DNA from: Iris pallida
Lineage: Eukaryota > Streptophyta > Magnoliopsida > Asparagales > Iridaceae
Length of the DNA: 64,000 nt
Direction: 5' to 3'
Assembly: GCA_029216955.1 (NCBI GenBank)
Contig: JANAVB010009599.1
Location: forward strand, 6,195,158-6,259,157
Shown here in pieces: positions 9,741 through 21,422 of this stretch; position 1 is the stretch's first letter; the number at the start of each line of letters is the position of its first letter. The position numbers were made by a program, and so were the translations under genes. A model generated the notes under the pieces. It did not search any database, was not told the DNA's origin, and was given only the letters and a program-made list of their open reading frames with translations.

Positions 9741-12226
9741 ATGTAAAGATGAATCATAATAAAATCGAAATGAGCGTCTCTTGATGCAGCTTCTTTTGGA
9801 TCTCCAGGTAAAATCCCATAAACCGCATAATCAATGAATGGACTTCTCCAATCCTTCTGTTGGGAACTTGACTCTGTAGTATAACTCTGTTCAATATACA
9901 GATTATTCTTGATACAGAATAAGTCTCGTTCCAACAAAGTAATTGTGTTTTATCTTCGAATTGGAATAGCTAAGTCTGCAGCTAAGCTAGCGAGAGCATC
10001 AGCTTCCACATTCTAAAAACGTGGTACGAATTCGATGAAGAATCCTTTGAATGAAAGAACCAACTCGATTACCACTTGATGATAAGGGATGAGATCAGGA
10101 TTTCTGACTTCATAAGTCCCTCTAACCTGATTAACAATTAATTGAGAATCTCCATAAGCTTCCAGGAATTCAATGTCCAATTGTTTTGCTACTTGGAGAC
10201 CAATCGGCAAAGTATTATATTCTGCTACATTGTTAGAGTATGGCTCATTGAGAGAATAGGCACGGTATATGACTATTTTGTCAGGAGAAACCAAGACGAT
10301 TCCTACCCCAGAGACAATATTGCCTTTAGGCCCAACCCGTGATGCTCCATCAAAGTACAACTGCCAAATATCATTTCTCAAAGTCATGTTGCAATCCACA
10401 ACTTCATCTGGAATATCTTCATATAGCTTTGATATTTCAGGTATAGGGTGAGCTGCTAAGAAATCAGCTAATGCTTGACCCTTCACTGATTTTTGAGGTA
10501 CATGGACCATGCCATAAGGAGTGAGCAACATCGCCAAGGTAGCTAACCTGGAATTAAGAATGCTCGGTTTTCTCATCAGTACCAGAATAAGATTTATTCT
10601 AGAGATGACATGAATAGTCTGTCCTGTCACATATTGTCGTGTCTTTTGAATAGCAAAAACCAAAGCCAGACATTCTTTTTCTACAGGATTATACCTGTGT
10701 TCAGCTCCGACCATCATTCGGCTAAGATAATAAATTGCTTGTTCGTGACCCATATCACTTTTTTGTGCAAGAAGAGAACCAAGTGAATGATCTAAGGCTC
10801 GAACATATAGCAAAAATAGTCTTCCTACCACTGGTGGTACCAGAACAGGCGGATTTTCAAGATATTGTTTGATGTCATTGAAAGCTTTCTGACAAGCTTC
10901 ATCCCAGACAAATGATACACCTTTCTTTAATAGGCGGGAGAAAGGTTGATATCACCCAGAGAGATTGGATATAAATCTTCTGATATAAGCAATGCGACTT
11001 TGGAAGCCACACAGTTCCTTTAGATTGCGTGGAAGACGCATTTCAAGAATTGCTTTGATTTTGTCAGGATCAACATGGATACCTCCAGAAGTAATGACAA
11101 ATCCCAAGAATTTACAACTGGAAACCCCTAAGAAAGACTTAGTGGGGTTCATCTTCAATTGATGCCGACACATCAATTCAAATATTGTCTTTAAGTCTTG
11201 AATGTGATCATCTTTTGATCGACTTTTGACAGCAATGTCATCTACATAACATTCAACTATTTTTCGTAGATGTTCTTAAAAGATGTTGCCCATAGCCCGT
11301 TGATACATAGCACCGATATTTTTAAGACCAAACGGCATAACCGTATAGCAGTAAACCCCAAGGGGTGTTCGAAAAACAGTATGCTTCTCATCTTCGGGAT
11401 GCATCTTGATCTGATTGTATCCTGAGAATTCGTCCATGAAAGACATGCGTTCAAAACCGCATGTGTTGTCTATCATGACATCAGTAATTGGAAATAGAAA
11501 TTCGTCCTTTGGACAAGCCGCATTAAGATCTTGATAATCTATGCAAACTTGGACTTTTTCGTTCTTCTTCATAACAGAAACAATATTGGCAACCCAATCC
11601 GGGTGTTGTACTTCTCGAACAAAGCCACATGTAATCAACTTTTTGACTTCTGCTTCGATTGCATCCATCATGTCTGGTCGAAAATGCCATTACTGTTGCT
11701 TCACAGGCTTGGCATTAGGAAGAATATTGAGTTTATGAGTAGCAACTTTAGGATCTAGACCCGACATATCCTCATAACTCCATGCAAATATGTCAATATA
11801 TTCTTTAATCAGTTTTATCAACTCTTCCTTTTCATCCTCGGAAAGGCATTTACTGATGAATATAGGCTTGGACGTAGTTCTGTCTGCAACATCAATTTGA
11901 AGAATTTCATCCTCCGTAGGTGGTTGTCGTTGTTCAAAACGAAGTTCCTACTGTGTGTCCATCTGTTGGGCCCAAGGGTCATTCTCAAATGGCTCAGATT
12001 CACCATCAGTTTGAACCATATTGACTGAGAATATACACTCAGATTCATCATAATAGTCTCCTCCAGCATATGAGGAATGGGATATATCAGATTCGATGAA
12101 ATGGATTTCTTCAGAATCTGAGGACTGTGAAGTGCTAGAAGAGAATTCTTCTTGTATATCATCATTAAACATGGGATGGATCATATCCCAATCCATAACG
12201 AGTTTTCTGGTAAAACGGATCACCAC
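9741..12226 (-). pseudogene. Reverse transcriptase, RNase H and second RNase H of element B
   Basis: RT runs from about 11.85 kb to 10.9 kb with FMDEFSGYN (normally FMDGFSGYN) and the catalytic YVDD at 11237-11248. The first RNase H (about 10.9-10.45 kb) keeps LYVRALDHSLGSLLAQ but lacks the usual leading Asp, as in Tat elements generally. The second, archaeal-like RNase H (about 10.35-10.0 kb) has YFDGASR, NNVAEYN and GDSQLIVNQ. In-frame stops lie at 11948 (TAG), 11690 (TAA), 11276 (TAA), 10952 (TGA) and 10013 (TAG). A frameshift near 12200 separates it from the protease part. Confidence 0.88.
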
Positions 12227-14663
12227 ATAACGATAATCGTCTACCTTTGCCTTGATTAAGACCTTGCATAGTCTTCAAATCATATCCCATATTCTGGATA
12301 ATCTTGAGAGATTGTTGACTATATTTGTCAATTCGAATTTTTCTTTTATCTTTATATCTAAGATCATCTGTCTGAACAACAAGGATGTTTCTAGCCAGGC
12401 CAAACACAATTTGGTGCTTGTTTTTCTTATCAGACGGAATCACGAAATAAGATTCTTCGTGACGTCTATAAGTTACACAAGCTTGTGATGAAGCGGCTAC
12501 AGGAAGAAGATAGGGAGAAGATGTTAGGAACCTTTGAGCATAAGGTCCAACATCGACATGAGGAGGAAAAGAATTTACCTTATGGTCAATATATAAAGTT
12601 TTCTCAGTATCTATGTCGTCTTTACATTGATGACTTTGATCATCAGGAGATAAAGTCATTCTTTCAACAAATTTGACAGCCATATACTCAAAAAGAAAAT
12701 CTTTATTAATATTAGAAAGTACAGAATGATCGATATTTACATTATTTACAATTTGACTACTACGCCTCGGATTGATCATTAACGGACCGTCTTCCGTCTT
12801 CTGCGTAGACTTGTCAAGGTTGATGATCAATGGTGGTTCTGGATCATTCGTACGAGAAGTACGTCCCTTGACTTTGATCATAAGAGGTTGAACTTGGCTC
12901 TGGACATGAATATTCACTGATTCCTCAGATGAAGCTTGCGTTCTTCTTTTGATCTTAATCACCAGAGGTTGATTGTTGACAGGTTGGGGCAGGATTCGAC
13001 CTTTAACCTTGATCTTCAAAGGTTGCTCTTCCGAAAGATCTTCATTAATAGACTGATCTTCAACAGGTGATTGATCTTCAGCCATATCTGATATCTCTTT
13101 TATATGTTCTTATTTGTAGAGTATTGAATCAAAAAAATAGGCTTCGACACCCTTGAAAGGATTGATATCAGCAAACTCAGTCTTCACAACCCCTTGGGAA
13201 TCCACGTATTTGAAGCATTGGTAGAGAGTTGAAGGCAAGATATTATGCTCATGTATCCACGGTCTCCCGAGAAGGATGTTGTAGGACACGTCTGAGTTGA
13301 TAACATAGAAAGTTGCCATAGCTCAAAGATCACCAATCTGAATCTTCAGACGAATCTTCCCCAGCGGTTTACTCTTTCGAGAGTTGAAACCAACTATCGT
13401 GGTACTAGTGTAAGTCAAATCACTAGTAGGAATCCTCAGCGGTCTTAGCATACTTTGAAGAATAATGCTAATAGAAGACCCAGGATTAATGTAAATCCTG
13501 TCAATTTCAGTAGATCCAATATACCCAGTGTAGCACAAAGGCCTGTCGTGCTTGTTATGCTTCAACAACATATCTTCTTGTGTAAAGGTGATGTTGGGAA
13601 TTGCTTCCATCATACTATGGCATTGTGGACAAGACACTGGTGTGTTGTCAGGATTCTTGAGTTGAGCTAAACATGAGTCGGCCTGTAGCAAAGCTTCACT
13701 CAGAGTCTCCCTACTTTCTTTAGAAAGACGAAGCAGTTCGAATATAGATAGCCTAGCCGGAGTATTGGCTAACTGGGCTAGAATATCAAATTTGTAGGGT
13801 TTCATCACCACCCCTTGACTTGAAGCAGATTTCAAAGCTACGTCAAAGCGTACTGCTTTCTGTTTCCCCTTTTCAACCATAGATGGTTTAGGAGACGGTT
13901 GATTTAGTGGTGTTTCATCATCTTCTACTTCTTTTGAGGATCCCTCATAATCTTTGTTGTACTCTTTCCCAGATCTTGTACCAGCAAAGGTTTCTTCTTC
14001 GAATTCAGAAAAAGGAAGTACCCTATTGCAGGATTTAGTCTTCCTTTCCTTAACCTTCTTCTTGTGAGGATTTTTATAAGGAACCTCAGAACCCAATCCA
14101 ACAGTAGATTTTTGACTTTGAATCTGTAAAGTATATCGCATTCCTTTATCATGATTCAACCCTTCTGCCTTTTGAAAGTCATAGCCCATCTTTTTTATGA
14201 GAAGGACTGATTGCTGACTATACAAGTGAATGGACAGCAGACTTTTAACAGGTGGTTCAACAGAGAAAGAAGAAGAGATCTCTGTAACTACAGAAGAATG
14301 AGGAATCGAAGCCTCTATAGTTACAGGAGGAGAAGGATTTGGGATACGAGGAAAAATCTCTGTAGGAGCTTTTTCATAAGCAGCAAAGACTTGTTGTGCC
14401 CTGTATAAGGGAACACTATTCATAGCTAGCCACTGCTGATGAGTAGGCTTGAGCTTGGTAGGAGGAGCCAAACTTGGAGGACATATGTTCAAACCTCTCA
14501 GTCTATCTTCCAAAGGAATGCCATCCCATAGATGATCCAAATCATCAGGACCTGGAATAACATGAGAAATCATGTTGCAGGTTTTGACTTTCTTACCTTT
14601 CTTGGATTTTGAAGTTTTACCTTCATCTTCCATTTCAGGTACTAAGTCAGGATATACCCACAT
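12165..14663 (-). pseudogene. Protease, PLxI-motif linker and G-patch-like modules of element B
   Basis: The protease keeps ILLGRPWIHEHN but its active site reads INPGSS, so the catalytic Asp is Asn (codon 13495-13497). The following linker (about 13085-12700) has at least five PLxIxVxxR repeats (QPLKIKVKGR, QPLVIKIKRR, QPLMIKVKGR). Two similar G-patch-like modules occur: KKMGYDFQKAEGLN near 14.18 kb, before the protease, and QNMGYDLKTMQGLN near 12.27 kb, after it. In-frame stops at 13323 (TGA) and 13110 (TAA) break the reading, and the frameshift near 12200 ends this frame. The duplicated module is not seen in A or C. Confidence 0.82.
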
Positions 14664-16589
14664 AATTTCACCATTCTATAATGTGAGAGACAATAATCCT
14701 TCATTCTCCTCTCTGGCAGGCGGGATATTCACAATCTTCATCGTCGCTTTCGGAATTGGGATAATTCTATTTAGGACTTGTTGAGGAGGAAAACCTCCGA
14801 ATTGAAGAGAAACCATATTGGTTGTGACCGTATGCTCATCGTTAGTTAAGGCAATGGCATTAGCATTGATCAGCTCTTGGATTTTCTTCTTTAGAACATA
14901 ACAAGCCCTGGTAGGATGATTTATGTATCTGTGATAGATATAATACTTAAGATTGTCAGTCAGATTCACCTCATTAAGTCTTTTTGGCTCCGGAATCTGG
15001 AGTTTGTCACTCTTTACCAGATATTGGAATATCCCTGGGATATCGCCCTCGTCAAAAGAATATTCTTCTTTTGGTTTAGAAGAATCCTGACTATTACGCA
15101 TCGTTTTGTTCTTGGAAAGATTAACCATAAGGGTATCCTTTTCTTTTCCATTACGATTGCCGAAATTATTACCAGAAGAGCCTTTCTTTCCTTTGTCCTC
15201 TAAAGCAAAAATCATCCCATGTTCATGAGCCAACCTACCATTGGTCTCGGCAGAAACTGCTACTATAATAAACGAGGCCCAGTCTGTAAATTGGGAACCC
15301 GTAAAGACAGCAATGGATGGTCGCAAATTCATCTTAGATTTATCAATCAACGATGAATCTGGCATACCAGGAGGCATTTTGAGAGTCGCCTGTCGGAAAC
15401 ATTCGATAAACGTCCGAGTATCTTCTTTCTCTCTTCGTTTAATTTCTATTAAGGAGGACATGTTCATGTCCATGCCTCCTTCATAGAAGCAGGAGTGAAA
15501 CATTGCCTTAAATTCGTCAAAAGACAAAATGCAATTGTCGGGTAAACTACGATACCAGTCGTAAGCTGAACCCATCAAGCACCCGATGAACACTCGAGTG
15601 AGAAGAGCATCATTTTTTTGCAGATCCACAGTCATAATATCAAAGTAATTGATATACTGACTAGGAGAAGCCTTTCCATCAAACAATACCATTCATTGTG
15701 GCTTGAATTTTGGTGGAAAGGGTACATCATTCCAATGAGGAGGATAAGGTTGCTTAATCTCTAACCTCTGGAGCTGATCCTTGTGCTTCAAAACTTCAAA
15801 CTGTGCTTTTAGCTCACACACTGCTTGAATAGCTTCACTGGTTTGAGGAAGCACATTTGATTGAATAGTAGTTGGAAGTACTGTAACCCCCACCGGAGAT
15901 GGTACATCTTCTGGAATGATAGGATCTGGAGATGCAGAATTTTGATTAACAGCAGGCTCTTGAATATTCAAAGTTATATCAATCCCTTGACTATCTTGAG
16001 TGTGTGCTGCTACTTGCACCGGTGTTACTACTACCGGCTGAGCAGTTTGCTGAGTCAATATTATCTGGTGCATGCTTTGCATCATGGTAAGCATGTCCTT
16101 TAATGATTGCTCAACGGCAGTGAGACGTTGTTCTGTATTAGCGGATGACGTCTCCGGTTCATCTCCCACAGCATAGGATTCAACCTCTCTTGAAGATACA
16201 GAAGGATTGGTATAGAGGTATGAATCGACACTATCAGTTTCGGACTCAAAAGATTGAGTACCCCCAGCTTCTGAATCAGAAGTCTGCAACTGTCTTTGTT
16301 TTCTTGATCGAGTATTCTGATATACTCCTTCAAAGGAATCAAGAAGTCTGTTGAATTGTTGTTGACCTGGAGTTTGGGACGTGTTGCGTCTTGGACGTCG
16401 TCCTCTGTTGGTATAAGATGCCATGTTGACTGACGCATATGACAACTCATGTTCTTGGTCATCGGCTTGTTGTTGAGGCACATTAAAACTTAACCGGTCA
16501 AAAACTGACCGTTTAGAAGCCGGACAACAATATTTGATTACAATCTGGTGACACTCACAGTGATGATTCTCTTGGGGGAGCGTCACAGA

Positions 16590-17260
16590 GGATTGTCTAT
16601 TTTTACGCTTTTGCATTAGCAACTCGCGTAAATCAGAAAGAGTAGAGGAAGAAGTCTTCTTTATTACATTTGGGGTTGAGAAACGTTTAGTCCCTTGTGT
16701 ATAAAGAAGATTACAGACTGTATTAGCAGAACCAAACTTTACATTTTTACGCACTTGGAGTTGCATGCGTAAATCCTGAGATTTTTTAGCACAAAGGACT
16801 CCATCTTCATCACGCGTAATTTGAAGATTTGGTACCTTGCGTACAGCAGTATAAGAAGGTTGTTGGTTGAAAACAAAAGTTTTACCAACTATGTTTTTGT
16901 GCTTCATACGTGCAGGTACATTCACTTTAGATGCGGAAGCATCATTGTGAATTTTATCCACACTGTCACAGACAGGAGATTTACCTTTATGCATAGAGCG
17001 CAAAACATAAGTATCTGCCGCGTCATAGACGGGAGATTTTCCTTTACGCATAGAGCGTATAGCATTGGAATCTACCACGTCACAGACGGGAGATATATTT
17101 TTATGCCCAGAGCGTACAGCTTTGGAATCTACCACGTCACAAATGGGAGATATGTTTTTACGCATGGGGCGTAAAACTTGCTTTTTACGTTCAGAGCGTA
17201 GAACTGGAGGGTCTGCCACGTTACAAACGGGAGACTGAGTTTTACGCCTATGACGTATCA
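16590..17260 (-). repeat. GCGTAAA motif array inside the element B coding region
   Basis: At least a dozen copies of GCGTAAA or TTTACGC occur. Between 16960 and 17250 they form about five units at 60-bp spacing, each with TTTACGCAT facing GCGTAAA or GCGTAC across a few bases (for example tttacgcatggggcgtaaaac at 17158). Each unit can therefore fold into a small stem-loop. The units encode the RSMRKGKSPVCD repeats. The same motif fills B's LTRs. Confidence 0.8.
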
Positions 17261-17548
17261 CTGAAGTAGAGACTGCCTTATCACAGATAGGAGCCTCTTC
17301 AACAGGAGTAGGAAGAATTCCTTTCCCTTCAGAGACAGCAGAGAGATTCGAGGATGCTTTGGATTTGAGAATCCAAACTTTTAGCACTTTCCTCAATTTC
17401 TGAACATTGGAGCAGCGAGTACCACCCCCAGTTCGGAGCATTTCTTCGTAGGCAGTCTGGTCGAAGTGCACAACCAGAGTCTTCTGTGTCGATCCAATCG
17501 ACACATCATCATATTGAGCAATTGCTTTCTCGTCGGAGGAGAAAGTCA

Positions 17549-17566
17549 TCCCCAGCAGAGTCGCCA
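17549..17566 (-). other. Primer-binding site of element B, overlapping the ORF start
   Basis: On the minus strand TGGCGACTCTGCTGGGGA lies 3 nt after the LTR end (GAAACA). The preceding A creates the ATG of the gag polyprotein. Confidence 0.85.
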
Positions 17567-17569
17567 TTT

Positions 17570-18657
17570 TGTTTCACTTAACAAAAATGCCTAAAAATCG
17601 GCTTTTGAAAATAAAACTTGAAAGAGTACAAAAAGTACAAATTGATCTGGGAAGTATTGCTATAGAAGTCTGATCTGAAGTCGATCACTTTGTCCTTGGA
17701 CCATACGATGATGATGAAGAATACTGCCAGAAGATGAACAACTGGAAGAACTAAGTCACCAGAAAGGAATCGACGCACTTGGGCACTGATGGCGAGGTCG
17801 AATGCTTTCCTGCTTTGCTTCACTCTGTTCTTGAAAAAAGTTGAAGAAGAATGCTTTGGAAAATCAAAGTCTCTGGGCTCTGATCTCTATGTATTCTCTC
17901 TGTGTGTTTCATATGAAAAAAATAAGTCTATTTATAGACTTGGCTTTTTGTGCATAAAAATCAGCAAAGTCCTGTCTTTATGCTAGTAACTGCCACCCAT
18001 GACTGAAGTCATCCTCTACACACGTTGACACGTGTCCCATTATTTCAATAAGAATAGGATGCACGTACACACGTTCTTCGAGATGTGTGGCATGAAAACC
18101 ACGTAGGCAAACCACGTTCCAAAGTAGTCAGAAAGGATTGGGCATAAAAACAACCCAAATATGCTCTGAGCGGAAAGTAGTAGACTAGGCGTAAAATAGC
18201 CCTAAAATGGACTTCTCGCGTAAAGTGGTTGATAAAACAACCTTGAGGGTAAAAAGTAGCCCAAATAAACTTTATGCACACGTAACTTTGAGCGTAAAAA
18301 GCTCATATAGTATTCATGCGTAAAAGAAGCCATCTTGTGAGCGTAAAATAGCTCAGTCCACATACTAAACGACAATATTGGTTTCTGTGTAAAACAAATC
18401 CCTTCGAATCCTGTGTTATACACTGTCAGTAAATCTTTATGTCAGACCCATTATCACTTTGCATTAAATGCATGATTTGACAGCCTGTCCCTGGCGTAAA
18501 GCAGTTGGCCTGTCCCTGGCGTAAAGTAGTTGACTTGTCCCTGGCGTAAAGTAACTGAGTTGTCCCTGGCGTAAAGTAGTTGGCATAAAATAGCTCATTT
18601 GAGTGTAAAGCTCTACCTCTTTGACTCAGTATATGAAGTACTTTTTACGCTCCTACA
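17570..18657 (-). repeat. 5' LTR of element B
   Basis: The LTR is 1,088 bp. On the minus strand it begins TGTAGGAGCGTAAAAAG. A TATA-like CTATAAATAG lies at 17928-17937. GCGTAAA copies lie throughout 18150-18650, including a 25-bp tandem array at about 18484-18585. A few percent divergence and small indels separate it from the left LTR. Confidence 0.92.
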
Positions 18658-18662
18658 GTGGT

Positions 18663-19769
18663 CCTTTACCAACAACGCCTGACAACCGTACATCAGCCAT
18701 TTCTCAATACCTGCTCAATCAACAGGATGCAATTGATTCTCTTGTTGCCCGTCTCGACACCATCTCACACAAAGATGAGCTTCAGAAGATGGGGATATCT
18801 CAACCGTATCCTCCTGAATGGGAGAATGCTACTTGCCCTCCTAACTACAAGCCGCTGATGCTAAACTCATTTGACGGGATGACTTCTCCTCGCCAACACA
18901 TGACATACTTCAACACGCAGACTCTACACTTACCCAAGGATGATCCGTTCTTGTCAAAGCTGTTTATTAGCACCTTACAGGGGGTAGCTTTTGAATGGTT
19001 CTGCAGTTTGCCTGACGGTTGTATCAATTCTTTTAAAGGCTTGGAGAGGTTATTCTTCAACAGGTTTTACGAGAGTGGCATGCATGTTAGTATGTCCACC
19101 CTCATTGAGACCAAGCAAAGGAGGACTGAGTCTGTCATTGCTTTCATCGAACGCTTCAGGTGACTAGCATTGAAGATGTCCTTCGGTATACCAGACTCAG
19201 AACTTATGGATACTTGTCGACATAACTTTCTTCCTCCAGTAAAGTTCTGTCTGGGTATACATAAGTATGATACAAGGCCCACTTTCATTAGGGTCGTTGA
19301 TGCTGCTGAAAACGACGTCCCTAATCTGGAATTACTGGGGTTAGAAACACCCAAATCTGAAGACAAAGGCAAGCACCCTCAAACTATCCCCGTCCGTGGG
19401 GGTAAAAGAAAAGAAGTCTTGAAGGTCGACACTTCCAAGGGAGCTTCCAATTCTCAGGGTGCCTCTGACAAACCTAAGGAGACTTTCTCCTTTGACGAAG
19501 ACGATGTTATTACCATTTTTTATATATTGACGAAGGGTAATAAACTGACACTGCCTCCACCACGACGTCTTGCGGAGGCGAACCAACACAACGATCCTAA
19601 GTACTGTCTTTATCATCAGTACATGTACCACTCTACCAAGGATTGCATCATCCTGAAGAAGAAGATACAACAGCTTATCGACAGCCAAGTGATCAATCTC
19701 GAAGCTAAAGACAATGTCGTATCTTCTAACATGATCTCTCTTCAATTTGGTGACTTTCCTCCCACATAA
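18663..19769 (+). pseudogene. Gag of element A, continuing after the element B insertion
   Basis: The frame broken by B resumes here without loss of phase. The gag domain shows QPYPPEWENATCPPNYKPL, FDGMTSPRQHMTYF, GVAFEWFCSLPDGCINSF, RFYESGMHVSMSTLIETKQ and FIERFR. A TGA (19161-19163), consistent with CGA to TGA, ends the first piece. The second piece (19170-19769) contains a CCHC-like relic, YCLYHQYMYHSTKDCIILK, near 19610, expected to bind RNA. It ends in SLQFGDFPPT before a TAA. Structure and motif order match elements B and C. Confidence 0.87.
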
Positions 19770-21422
19770 GTCCTAGATAGCGTAGTCCCGATCCCCAAGG
19801 CAATAATGGAAGTCGTCAACCTGTCGCCAGCTCGCAACTCAACCTTGGTGTCACTCACGACTGAACGTGGTGAAATCATATGGGTCCATCCGTACCTTGT
19901 GCAAGAAATGACATAGGGGGTGGTATCTCCCAAAGTAAAGGGGGGCAAGAAATACAAATCATGTCATATGGTGTCTTCTCCCATTTACGAAGTGCTATCT
20001 GGCGAGATGCGATCTGGAAAGGCTTACCTACGAACTTATGACCCTGCACAAGAAGAAGCAGTACCTTCTCAAGCTCCTGCTGCCCCACAAGTTCAGAAGC
20101 CGGTCCGTCTATGCCTTCAACTACCGACAAAGCCAAGCAGAAGGAGACATAATTTGCAAGTCTCTAAAGGAGCCAAATTCCGAAGGCATGGATCAGCCTT
20201 ACAACTTTGACATACTGGCACAGCTGGCCAATACACCTGCCAGGTTGTCTCTGTTCGTTCTTTTGCGACTCTCCAAAAAATGCGAAAGACCTTAAGTGAG
20301 ACATTACTACATGCCGACTCTTATCTCGCTGAAGTCAAAGCCCCCGCTGAAGACCCTGTCTCCTGTCCTCACTGCCACAGTACTATGGAAGTGGTGCCCA
20401 ACATCACCTTTTCACAGGAGGACATGCTACTCAAAAATAATCGTCATGATAGACCTCTGTACTATACCAGGGCAATTAAGGTGGATCATATGCACATCGA
20501 TCCAGGTTCCTCCCTCAGCATCATTCCTAGAAGTTTGCTCCAAATTCTAGGAATCCCTCGGCATAAGCTATCTGCAACCAATACAACTATCATGGCTTTC
20601 AATGCTGGGAGAAGCCACCCACTGGGCAAGATCCGTCTCAAGTGCCAGATTGGTGACCTCCGAATGGAGGTTTCTCGCTACGTAATTGACGCCAATGTAT
20701 CCTACAACATCTTGTTGCGACGTCCGTGGATACACAAGAACATGATCGTTCCTTCCACACTTCACCAGTTCTTCAAGTATGTCAACAACGATAGCGTTGT
20801 AAAGACGGAGTTTGCCGATGTCGATCCTTTTAAAGGCATTGAAGCCTACTATGGAGATTCGGTACTTTACCAATCTCAGCCCTCCAAGGATGACGGCAAT
20901 GAAGCTGAAGCAAGTTCATCGTCCAGTGATGGTCCCCTGATTATCCGGGTCAAAAGACGTACTACTCCAAAAAGTACTCCAAAGCCTCTCACAATCTGGG
21001 TAAAAAAGAAGAATCCTGATAAGGTCAAACCATTGACCATCACTCTCCGCAAGACACCTGCTGAAGTCCGTCCTTCCAATCCTGAAGAGTTACCCTATGT
21101 GGTAAACTCGGCCAAGACTGTGGCACCTCTTCCAAATAATGATCCTCTCAATGAGTATATCAATACTCATAATAATGTACCATCAGTGGATGATGTTATC
21201 CCTGAAGAAGAACTTGCGTATTTTCTAAGTAAAGGCTTATCTTTGAATTACTCCGATGTCTACCAATCTGTAAACCAGTATGTAGATATGATATACGCTC
21301 TAGAGAACGGCATAGGACCACACCTCAGCATGCCAGTCATGACGCCTCATCTGCGGGAAAATGTCTGCCAGAAGATATCCACTACTTCATCGTTCCAGCT
21401 AGAAAGAAGGGTGAAGAACTAA
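19770..21422 (+). pseudogene. Protease and PLxI-motif linker of element A
   Basis: From 19770 the frame has further stops (19769 region and near 19917) and a frameshift near 20130. From 20280 it is open to 21422. The protease active site HIDPGSS (Asp at about 20499) is intact, followed by NAGRSHPLGKIRLKCQIGDL and ILLRRPWIHKN, where LLRRP replaces LLGRP. The linker at 20925-21070 has PLIIRVKRR, PLTIWVKKK and PLTITLRK. A one-base deletion near 21363 shifts the end out of frame. The duplicated copy at 50.9 kb lacks this deletion. Confidence 0.82.

Larger units (their letters stand above)
14676..17567 (-). pseudogene. ORF1-gag of element B
   Basis: The start codon (17565-17567) lies in the PBS and gives MATLLGMTFSSDEK, then GSTQKTLVVHFDQTAYEEML. 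Residues about 120-250 form a repeat linker (RSMRKGKSPVCDxxD units of about 20 residues) encoded by GCGTAAA motifs. A Cys/His patch (HHCECHQ, IKYCC) and SVFDRL follow, then an acidic Ser-rich part and a coiled coil (RLTAVEQSLKDMLTMMQ). The retroviral gag domain covers about 15750-15330, and a CCHC-like relic (YYIYHRYINHPTRACYVLK) lies near 14930. A TGA at 15693-15695 interrupts gag, and a TAG at 14676-14678 separates it from the protease part. Otherwise one frame is open for 2.9 kb. Confidence 0.87.
4393..18657 (-). mobile_element. Element B: complete Tat-type Ty3/Gypsy element
   Basis: The element is 14,265 bp, flanked by the 5-bp TSD gtggt (4388-4392 and 18658-18662), and inserted in the gag of element A. 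LTRs are 4393-5483 (3' LTR) and 17570-18657 (5' LTR), beginning TGTAGGAGCG and ending GAAACA or TAAACA. By eye they differ at roughly 5 %. On the minus strand the order is LTR, PBS, ORF1/gag, protease, RT, RNase H, second RNase H, integrase, a 3.1-kb 3' region, PPT, LTR. About nine in-frame stops and three frameshifts make it inactive. Its 3' region carries three transcription-unit-like ORFs on the opposite strand. Confidence 0.92.
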
